Position numbers and translations under genes: made by a program. Shown piece by piece: positions 5,985-11,008 of a stretch of DNA of 11,008 nucleotides. The stretch covers positions 1 to 11,008 of the forward strand of contig CAJBHE010000154.1 of assembly GCA_903952885.1 (NCBI GenBank), given 5' to 3'. Origin of the DNA: an uncultured Burkholderiales bacterium (GTDB lineage: Bacteria > Pseudomonadota > Gammaproteobacteria > Burkholderiales > Burkholderiaceae_C). The notes below the pieces were generated by a model. That model was not told the origin of the DNA. It did not search any database and saw only the letters and a program-made list of their open reading frames with translations. Numbering within the stretch: the first letter of the stretch is position 1; every line of letters starts with the position of its first letter.

Positions 5985-6743
5985 ATGAAGCAAAAACTCA
6001 TCGCAGGTAACTGGAAGATGAACGGCGGCCTGGCCGCCAATGAAGCCTTGTTGCACGAAGTGCAGCAGGGGCTCGCGCATGCGTTGGCTTCAAAGCATGC
6101 GCAGGTGGCTGTGTGTGTGCCTGCCGTTTATTTGTCTCAAGTGCAGCGATTGGTCTTGGGCTCGGGCATCGACTTGGGCGCGCAAGATGTCTCTGCCCAT
6201 GAGCATGGGGCTTACACCGGTGAAATATCTGCTGCCATGTTGAAAGACTTTGCGGTGAGGTATGCCATCGTTGGGCATTCAGAACGTCGTCAATACCACG
6301 CTGAAACCGATGCGCATGTGGCGCTCAAGGTGCAGCGCGCTTTGTCAACGGGCGTCACGCCCATCGTGTGTGTGGGTGAAACCTTGGCTGAGCGCGAGGC
6401 TGGTATGACCGAAGTGGTGGTCAAGCGCCAACTGGCTGCTGTGATTCGCGCCAATGGACATTGCATCAGCGAAATCGTGGTGGCCTACGAGCCCGTTTGG
6501 GCGATTGGCACCGGCCAGACTGCCTCGCCAGAGCAAGCGCAAGCGGTCCATGCAGTGTTGCGTGCTCAATTGAAGTCTTCCACTGTGCATGCGGACCACG
6601 TGCACATTCTGTATGGCGGCAGCATGAATGCGGCTAATGCAGTTGAATTGTTGTCTCAGCCAGATATTGATGGCGGCCTGATTGGTGGCGCCGCCCTCAA
6701 GGCAGCAGATTTTTTAGCCATCATCGCAGTTGCGGCGCGTTGA
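5985..6743 (+). CDS. tpiA: Triosephosphate isomerase
   Basis: Interconverts dihydroxyacetone phosphate and glyceraldehyde 3-phosphate in glycolysis and gluconeogenesis, acting as a cytoplasmic TIM-barrel dimer. The 252 residues match the usual length of about 250. The catalytic set is intact: N9 and K11 in GNWKMNG, H98 in IVGHSERR, and E169 in VAYEPVWAIGTG. The phosphate-binding loops LYGGSMNAAN and GGLIGGAAL are near the C-terminus. The gene begins 16 bases after pnp with no terminator between, so it is probably co-transcribed with pnp, and secG follows after 25 bases. Confidence 0.97.
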   Translation: MKQKLIAGNWKMNGGLAANEALLHEVQQGLAHALASKHAQVAVCVPAVYLSQVQRLVLGSGIDLGAQDVSAHEHGAYTGEISAAMLKDFAVRYAIVGHSERRQYHAETDAHVALKVQRALSTGVTPIVCVGETLAEREAGMTEVVVKRQLAAVIRANGHCISEIVVAYEPVWAIGTGQTASPEQAQAVHAVLRAQLKSSTVHADHVHILYGGSMNAANAVELLSQPDIDGGLIGGAALKAADFLAIIAVAAR

Positions 6744-6768
6744 AAGTAATCATTTTTTCGGAGTTTTT

Positions 6769-7107
6769 ATGAGTTTGATTTTGAATATCGTTCAAGTAGT
6801 TCAATTGCTATCTGCTTTGGGCATGATTGGTTTGATCTTGGTTCAGCACGGCAAAGGTGCAGACATGGGCGCAGCTTTTGGAAGCGGCAGTTCTGGCAGT
6901 TTGTTTGGTGCAAGCGGTGGTGCCAACTTCATGTCCCGTACTACGGGTGTGTTGGCCGCTGTGTTTTTTGTATGTACTTTGGCCTTAGCTTATTTCGGTA
7001 ACCTGCGTCCTGTCAGCTCTGGCAGTGTGCTTGAAGGTGCTGTGTTGGCGCCCGCCCCAGCGGCAGAAGTACCAGCTTCTGGTGCAGCGCAAATCCCCAC
7101 GAAGTAA
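6769..7107 (+). CDS. secG: Preprotein translocase subunit SecG
   Basis: SecG is the small accessory subunit of the SecYEG channel in the inner membrane and assists SecA-driven export. The 112 residues have two membrane helices, about 3-22 (LILNIVQVVQLLSALGMIGLI) and about 60-78 (GVLAAVFFVCTLALAYF). Between them is the family signature LVQHGKGADMGAAFGSG-S-GSLFGASGG-ANFMSR. The tail after residue 80 is rich in Ala, Pro and Val and looks flexible. CGGAG lies about 5 bases before the ATG. The tpiA-secG-tRNA-Leu-nuo order is common in Burkholderiales as far as I recall. Confidence 0.95.
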   Translation: MSLILNIVQVVQLLSALGMIGLILVQHGKGADMGAAFGSGSSGSLFGASGGANFMSRTTGVLAAVFFVCTLALAYFGNLRPVSSGSVLEGAVLAPAPAAEVPASGAAQIPTK

Positions 7108-7123
7108 TCACAAAACCGTCACA

Positions 7124-7164
7124 CTTCAGAGTGGTTGGGGCCCTTTTCAGGGTAAACTCTGAGG
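7124..7164 (+). other. Imperfect inverted repeat between secG and tRNA-Leu
   Basis: CTTCAGAGT (7124-7132) pairs with ACTCTGAGG (7156-7164) over nine positions with one G-U pair. An inner CCC (7141-7143) / GGG (7150-7152) stem lies within. No T-run follows, so it is a poor intrinsic terminator. It could mark the 3' end of secG mRNA or a processing site between secG and the tRNA. No convincing tRNA promoter was found in 7108-7215. Confidence 0.45.
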
Positions 7165-7215
7165 CTGTTCAGGAAGCGTTATCCCTCTTCGTTTCTGTAG
7201 AGCAAACAACCCAAA

Positions 7216-7300
7216 GCCGTCGTGGTGAAATTGGTAGACACGCTATCTTGAGGTGGTAGTGGCGAAAGCTGTGCGAGTTCGAGTCTCGCCGACGGCACCA
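7216..7300 (+). tRNA. tRNA-Leu, anticodon GAG, CCA encoded
   Basis: An 85-base class II tRNA. The acceptor GCCGTCG (7216-7222) pairs with CGACGGC (7290-7296), followed by discriminator A and genomic CCA (7298-7300). The D arm contains TTGGTAGACAC. The anticodon stem is CTATC (7243-7247) / GGTAG (7255-7259) with loop TTGAGGT, giving anticodon GAG (7250-7252), which reads CUC and CUU. A variable arm follows, then the T arm GCGAG-TTCGAGT-CTCGC (7274-7290). The long variable arm, the A discriminator and the G18G19 D loop are leucine features. No insertion or integrase is seen at its 3' end, although class II tRNA genes are frequent integration sites. Confidence 0.97.
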
Positions 7301-7303
7301 TCC

Positions 7304-7349
7304 AAAAAAGTCTGCTGTAACGTTGGTGTCAACTAGTTACGGCAGACTT
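7304..7349 (-). terminator. 14-bp hairpin after tRNA-Leu with its T-run on the minus strand
   Basis: Bases 7308-7321 pair with 7336-7349 over 14 positions with a single G-U pair (7316 with 7341). An inner GTTG (7322-7325) / CAAC (7330-7333) stem extends it around a GTGT loop. On the minus strand the stem ends in six T (complement of A at 7304-7309), the form of an intrinsic terminator stopping transcription that comes leftwards from nuo. On the plus strand there is no T-run, and the same RNA would be a stable stem between the tRNA 3' end and nuoA. GCAGACT recurs at 7342-7348 and 7351-7357, giving an alternative partner for AGTCTGC. Confidence 0.6.
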
Positions 7350-7388
7350 CGCAGACTAATAACCAGGTAGTCAGACCGCGAGATTGAG

Positions 7389-7748
7389 ATGAGCTTAGAA
7401 CCATACCTTCCTGTCCTCTTATTCATCCTTGTGGGCCTTGGCGTGGGCGTTGCTCCCCAAGTCATAGGTTTTTTCTTAGGCCCTCGTCGCCCTGATCCGG
7501 CCAAAAACTCCCCCTACGAATGCGGCTTTGAAGCGTTTGAAGACGCGCGCATGAAGTTTGATGTGCGTTATTACTTGATCGCCATTCTCTTCATTTTGTT
7601 CGACTTGGAAATCGCGTTTTTGTTCCCTTGGGCAGTGGCGCTTAAGGAAATTGGGTTCATTGGTTTCATCGACATGATGATCTTCCTTGCCATCCTCGTT
7701 GCAGGCTTTGCCTACATGTGGATCAAGGGCGCCATCGATTGGGAGTAA
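7389..7748 (+). CDS. nuoA: NADH-quinone oxidoreductase subunit A
   Basis: A small membrane subunit of respiratory complex I, located near the junction between the quinone site and the membrane arm. The 119 residues show three hydrophobic helices, about 6-27, 59-80 and 88-112. Between the first two is the family loop GPRRPDPAKNSPYECGFEAFEDARMKFDVRYY, whose Cys-containing segment lines the region next to the quinone cavity. LFDLEIAFLFPWA is the conserved acidic second helix. The start ATG has only a weak purine-rich site (GAGATTGAG) before it. It is the first gene of the nuo operon, with nuoB 9 bases downstream. The operon promoter is not clear; transcription may come through the tRNA region. 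Confidence 0.97.
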   Translation: MSLEPYLPVLLFILVGLGVGVAPQVIGFFLGPRRPDPAKNSPYECGFEAFEDARMKFDVRYYLIAILFILFDLEIAFLFPWAVALKEIGFIGFIDMMIFLAILVAGFAYMWIKGAIDWE

Positions 7749-7757
7749 GGATCAGCT

Positions 7758-8234
7758 ATGTCACTAGAAGGCGTTTTCAAAGAAGGCTTCATCACCACGT
7801 CGTATGATTCGGTGGTGAATTGGGCCAAAACAGGCTCTTTGTGGCCCATGACTTTTGGCTTGGCTTGTTGCGCGGTGGAAATGATGCATGCGGGTGCTGC
7901 TCGCTATGACATGGACCGTTTCGGCATGTTGTTCCGTCCTAGCCCCCGTCAGTCAGATTTGATGATCGTGGCGGGCACTTTGTGTAACAAGATGGCCCCC
8001 GCTTTACGCAAGGTGTACGACCAAATGTCTGAGCCACGTTGGGTGTTGTCCATGGGTTCATGTGCCAACGGCGGTGGTTATTACCACTACAGCTACTCGG
8101 TGGTACGCGGTTGTGACCGCGTGGTGCCCGTCGATGTGTATGTGCCAGGCTGCCCGCCCACAGCTGAGGCTTTGTTGTACGGCATCTTGCAGCTCCAAAG
8201 CAAGATTCGCCGCGAAAACACCATCGCTCGCTGA
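7758..8234 (+). CDS. nuoB: NADH-quinone oxidoreductase subunit B
   Basis: Peripheral-arm subunit that binds cluster N2, the last [4Fe-4S] centre, which passes electrons to quinone. The 158 residues contain the four cysteine ligands C37 and C38 (ACCAVEMMH), C102 (GSCANGGGYYHYSY) and C132 (YVPGCPPTAEALLYGI), in the family spacing CC-x63-C-x29-C. AAGGA at 7747-7751 overlaps the nuoA stop and sits 6 bases before the ATG. The N-terminus SLEGVFKEGFITTSYDSVVNWAKTGSLWPMTFG is the usual form. It is inside the nuo operon, 23 bases before nuoC. Confidence 0.98.
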   Translation: MSLEGVFKEGFITTSYDSVVNWAKTGSLWPMTFGLACCAVEMMHAGAARYDMDRFGMLFRPSPRQSDLMIVAGTLCNKMAPALRKVYDQMSEPRWVLSMGSCANGGGYYHYSYSVVRGCDRVVPVDVYVPGCPPTAEALLYGILQLQSKIRRENTIAR

Positions 8235-8257
8235 CGCGTATTGCTTAGGAAAGACAC

Positions 8258-8869
8258 ATGAGCCATTCCATTCAAACGCTTGAGACGGCCTTGCACGATG
8301 TGCTGGGCGCCAAAGTCAAGCTTCTCGAATCCGCCTTGGGTCAATTGACCTTGACGGTCTCTGTTGCTGATTACCACGACGTATGCAAAACCTTGCGCGA
8401 CGATGCGCGTTTGGGTTTTGAGCAGTTGATGGACCTGTGTGGCTTGGACTACTCCAGCTACAAAGACGGCGCCCATTCCAAATTTACCGATGGCCCGCGC
8501 TATGCCGTGGTGAGCCATCTGTTGTCGGTGAGTCACAACTGGCGTCTGCGCTTGCGCGTGTTCGCTTTGAGCGAAGACGTACCGGTGGTGGCTTCGGTTA
8601 ATGATTTGTGGAACTCGGCCAACTGGTTCGAGCGCGAAGCGTTTGACTTGTTTGGGATTGTGTTTGAAGGCCACCTTGATTTGCGCCGTTTGTTGACCGA
8701 TTACGGTTTTGTGGGTCATCCCTTCCGTAAAGATTTTCCCACCTCGGGTCACGTGGAAATGCGTTACGACGCCGAGCAAAAACGTGTGGTGTACCAACCC
8801 GTCACCATCGAGCCGCGCGAAATCACGCCGCGCATCATTCGTGAAGACAACTACGGCGGTACGCACTGA
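8258..8869 (+). CDS. nuoC: NADH-quinone oxidoreductase subunit C
   Basis: The 30-kDa subunit of the complex I connecting module, which contacts NuoD and NuoB and holds no cofactor. The 203 residues are typical of a stand-alone NuoC; it is not fused to nuoD as in E. coli. Recognisable blocks are MDLCGLDY near residue 63, RLRLRVFALSEDVPVVASVNDLWNSANWFEREAFDLFGIVFEGHLDLRRLLTDYGF in the middle, and GHPFRKDFPTSGHVEMRY. The C-terminal part is EPREITPRIIREDNYGG. TTAGGAAAG lies before the ATG. nuoD starts 2 bases after the stop, so translation of the two is probably coupled. Confidence 0.97.
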   Translation: MSHSIQTLETALHDVLGAKVKLLESALGQLTLTVSVADYHDVCKTLRDDARLGFEQLMDLCGLDYSSYKDGAHSKFTDGPRYAVVSHLLSVSHNWRLRLRVFALSEDVPVVASVNDLWNSANWFEREAFDLFGIVFEGHLDLRRLLTDYGFVGHPFRKDFPTSGHVEMRYDAEQKRVVYQPVTIEPREITPRIIREDNYGGTH

Positions 8870-8871
8870 CC

Positions 8872-10125
8872 ATGGCTGATATCAAAAATTACACCCTCAA
8901 TTTGGGCCCTCAACATCCCGCAGCGCACGGTGTGCTGCGTTTGGTGTTGGAGCTCGACGGCGAAGTGGTTCAGCGCGCCGATCCTCACATCGGCTTGTTG
9001 CACCGCGCCACTGAAAAGTTGGCCGAGAGCAAAACTTATATCCAATCGTTGCCCTACATGGACCGTCTCGACTACGTGTCCATGATGTGTAACGAGCACG
9101 CTTACTGCTTGGCCATCGAAAAAATGATGGGCCTCGAAGTGCCAGAGCGCGCGCAATACATCCGCGTGATGTATTCCGAAATCACCCGTTTGCTCAACCA
9201 TTTGTTGTGGTTGGGTTGCCATGGTTTCGACTGCGGCGCGATGAACATCTTGATTTACTGCTTCCGCGAACGAGAAGACTTATTTGACATGTACGAGGCC
9301 GTTTCTGGCGCTCGCATGCACGCGGCTTACTTCCGTCCAGGCGGGGTTTACCGCGACTTGCCAGATAGCATGCCTCAGTACAAGGCCAGCAAAGTGCGCA
9401 ACGCCAAGTCGGTGGCGCGTTTGAACGAAGGCCGTTCAGGCTCTTTGCTCGACTTCATTGACGACTTCACTAAGCGCTTCCCCAAGTTGGTTGACGAGTA
9501 CGAAACACTGCTGACCGACAACCGCATTTGGAAACAACGCACGGTCGATATCGGCGTGGTGACCCCAGAGCGTGCGAAAAATCTTGGTTTCTCGGGTGCG
9601 ATGTTGCGTGGCTCAGGCATTGCTTGGGACTTGCGTAAGCACCAGCCTTATGACGTGTACGACCGCATGGATTTCGATATTCCTGTGGGCAAAACCGGCG
9701 ACTGCTACGACCGCTATTTGGTGCGCGTTGAAGAGATGCGTCAGTCCAACCGCATCATCAAGCAGTGCGTGGATTGGTTGCGTGTCAACCCAGGTCCCGT
9801 CATCACGGACAACCATAAGGTGGCAGCACCTAGCCGTGAAGGCATGAAGTCCAACATGGAAGAGTTGATCCATCACTTCAAGCTCTTCACAGAAGGTTTC
9901 CACGTGCCCGAAGGCGAGGCATATGCCGCCGTCGAGCATCCCAAAGGTGAGTTTGGTATCTACCTCGTGAGCGATGGCGCCAACAAGCCTTACCGTTTAA
10001 AGATTCGTGCGCCTGGCTTCGCCCATTTGGCAGCCATGGATGAAATGGCGCGTGGCCACATGATCGCTGACACCGTGGCGGTGATTGGCACCATGGACAT
10101 TGTGTTCGGGGAAATTGACCGATGA
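8872..10125 (+). CDS. nuoD: NADH-quinone oxidoreductase subunit D
   Basis: The 49-kDa subunit, related to the large subunit of NiFe hydrogenases, which forms most of the quinone-binding cavity with NuoB. The 417 residues are the usual length. NLGPQHPAAHGVLRLVLELDGE (about 11-32) carries the conserved histidines at the quinone headgroup. RADPHIGLLHRATEKLAE, YVSMMCNEHAYCLAIEKMMG, RPGGVYRDLP, GKTGDCYDRYLVRVEEMRQS and the terminal DIVFGEIDR are all intact. There is no strong Shine-Dalgarno; the start follows the nuoC stop by 2 bases, consistent with coupled translation. The last four bases overlap the nuoE start (ATGA). Confidence 0.98.
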   Translation: MADIKNYTLNLGPQHPAAHGVLRLVLELDGEVVQRADPHIGLLHRATEKLAESKTYIQSLPYMDRLDYVSMMCNEHAYCLAIEKMMGLEVPERAQYIRVMYSEITRLLNHLLWLGCHGFDCGAMNILIYCFREREDLFDMYEAVSGARMHAAYFRPGGVYRDLPDSMPQYKASKVRNAKSVARLNEGRSGSLLDFIDDFTKRFPKLVDEYETLLTDNRIWKQRTVDIGVVTPERAKNLGFSGAMLRGSGIAWDLRKHQPYDVYDRMDFDIPVGKTGDCYDRYLVRVEEMRQSNRIIKQCVDWLRVNPGPVITDNHKVAAPSREGMKSNMEELIHHFKLFTEGFHVPEGEAYAAVEHPKGEFGIYLVSDGANKPYRLKIRAPGFAHLAAMDEMARGHMIADTVAVIGTMDIVFGEIDR

Positions 10126-10637
10126 GTTTTATCAGTACCCAAACCAGCGCAACTCTGTCAGCCCAAGCCTTCGAGCGTTTTGCGTATGAAGTTGCAAAAT
10201 ACCCGGACGACCAAAAGCAATCTGCCGTCATGGCTTGTTTGGCCATTGCCCAGCAAGAGCAGGGCTTTGTCAGCGCTGAGAGCGAGCGCGTGATTGCTGA
10301 GTTGCTGGGTATGGCTCCCATGGCCGTGCACGAAGTGACCACCTTCTACAACATGTACAACCAACAACCGGTTGGTAAGTTCAAGATCAACGTGTGTACC
10401 AACCTGCCATGCCAATTGCGCAACGGGCAGGGCGCTTTGATGCACTTGGTCAAGACCTTGGGCATTGAAGTCGGCGAGACCACGGCGGATGGCATGTTCA
10501 CCATCCAACCCGGCGAATGCATGGGCGCTTGCGCCGATGCCCCTGTGTTGTTGGTGAACGACCGCACCATGTGCAGTTACATGAGCGACGACAAGATCGA
10601 CCAAATGGTCGCAGGCTTGCGCGCGGTGAAGGAATAA
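10122..10637 (+). CDS. nuoE: NADH-quinone oxidoreductase subunit E
   Basis: The 24-kDa subunit of the NADH-dehydrogenase module, with a thioredoxin-like domain binding [2Fe-2S] cluster N1a. The 171 residues contain the four ligands C92 and C97 (VCTNLPC) and C133 and C137 (GECMGAC), spaced C-x4-C and C-x3-C as in the family. The helical N-terminal part includes AVMACLAIAQQEQGFVS and HEVTTFYNMYNQQPVGKF. Its ATG overlaps the nuoD stop as ATGA, with GGGGA about 10 bases upstream inside nuoD. nuoF begins 2 bases after the stop. Confidence 0.98.
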   Translation: MSFISTQTSATLSAQAFERFAYEVAKYPDDQKQSAVMACLAIAQQEQGFVSAESERVIAELLGMAPMAVHEVTTFYNMYNQQPVGKFKINVCTNLPCQLRNGQGALMHLVKTLGIEVGETTADGMFTIQPGECMGACADAPVLLVNDRTMCSYMSDDKIDQMVAGLRAVKE

Positions 10638-10639
10638 GC

Positions 10640-11008
10640 ATGACAACGTCTAGCCAAGCTTTACAAGTTCTCTCTCAATTCCAAACAAATGCGGTGGAAT
10701 CATGTTTTCATGACCGTCACATTGGCCCCCAAATTTTGGCGGGTTTGAATGGCAACAACTGGTCTATCCAAGATTATGTGGCTCGTGGCGGCTATCAAGC
10801 CCTGCGCAAAATCTTGACCGAAGGTTTGACCCAAGATCAAGTCATTGCGATCGTCAAAGAGTCTGGGTTGCGTGGGCGTGGTGGTGCGGGCTTCCCCACA
10901 GGTTTGAAGTGGAGCTTCATGCCTCGCCAGTTCCCAGGCCAAAAGTACTTGGTCTGTAACTCGGACGAGGGCGAGCCCGGCACTTGCAAAGACCGCGAGA
11001 TCTTGCAG
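10640..11008 (+). CDS. nuoF: NADH-quinone oxidoreductase subunit F, N-terminal part (runs off the right edge)
   Basis: The 51-kDa subunit, which binds NADH, FMN and the [4Fe-4S] cluster N3 and starts electron transfer in complex I. The first 123 codons are present and the frame is still open at the window edge. Residues 78-91 (RGRGGAGFPTGLKW) form the glycine-rich FMN/NADH site, and CNSDEGEPGTCKDRE begins at C106. The N3 cysteines lie further on, outside the window. AAGGA at 10629-10633 is 6 bases before the ATG, within the end of nuoE. The N-terminal stretch before the fold (MTTSSQALQVLSQFQTNAVE) is poorly conserved in the family. Confidence 0.97.
   Translation, partial: MTTSSQALQVLSQFQTNAVESCFHDRHIGPQILAGLNGNNWSIQDYVARGGYQALRKILTEGLTQDQVIAIVKESGLRGRGGAGFPTGLKWSFMPRQFPGQKYLVCNSDEGEPGTCKDREILQ

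Noticed and set aside
6865..6930. Gly/Ser-rich tract in SecG as an odd low-complexity insertion
   Set aside because: This GSGSSGSLFGASGG loop is the usual SecG signature between the two helices.
7135..7201. Possible tRNA promoters (TTGGGG with TAAACT at 7153, or TGTAGA at 7196)
   Set aside because: Spacings are wrong or the -35 partner is missing.
7357..7362. TAATAA as a -10 box for nuoA
   Set aside because: No acceptable -35 lies 16-18 bases upstream; the interval there is the 3' arm of the hairpin.
7291..7388. Integrated element at the tRNA-Leu 3' end
   Set aside because: No integrase, no repeated tRNA 3' end and no foreign genes follow; nuoA starts within 90 bases.
8093..8866. Open frame of 257 codons on the minus strand over nuoB and nuoC
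   Set aside because: It lies opposite well-conserved nuo genes, its product resembles no family I recognise, and no promoter or ribosome binding site is seen. It is a codon-bias shadow.

Overview
The window looks like a chromosomal segment of a betaproteobacterium, most likely order Burkholderiales, family Comamonadaceae or a close relative. This rests on remembered gene order (rpsO-pnp-tpiA-secG-tRNA-Leu-nuoA...) and on the character of the proteins, not on a database search. All recognised genes lie on the plus strand.

Positions 1-2175 form the accessory part. It holds the last 45 codons of a sensor histidine kinase, then a 649-residue protein with two tandem TerB-like helical domains, a central block of 12-residue repeats, a Ser/Thr-rich linker and one probable C-terminal membrane helix. 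Spot counts suggest this part is less GC-rich than what follows. Positions 2226-7107 hold housekeeping genes: tsaD (tRNA t6A modification), rpsO (ribosomal protein S15), pnp (polynucleotide phosphorylase), tpiA (triosephosphate isomerase) and secG (Sec translocase subunit). rpsO has its own extended -10 promoter, a structured 5' leader and a strong intrinsic terminator. pnp has a 16-bp leader hairpin of the kind that is an RNase III autoregulation target in E. coli.

Positions 7216-7300 encode tRNA-Leu(GAG) with a genomic CCA end. A near-perfect 14-bp hairpin follows, whose T-run is on the minus strand. From 7389 to the right edge runs the start of a complex I operon: nuoA, nuoB, nuoC, nuoD, nuoE and the first 123 codons of nuoF. 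Spacing is tight (nuoD and nuoE overlap by 4 bp), and the Fe-S and FMN-site residues visible here are intact.

No phage, insertion sequence, CRISPR array or recognisable defence cassette is visible. The least explained items are the TerB-repeat membrane protein and the RNA structures before rpsO, before pnp and after the tRNA. I did not find a convincing multi-gene novel system.
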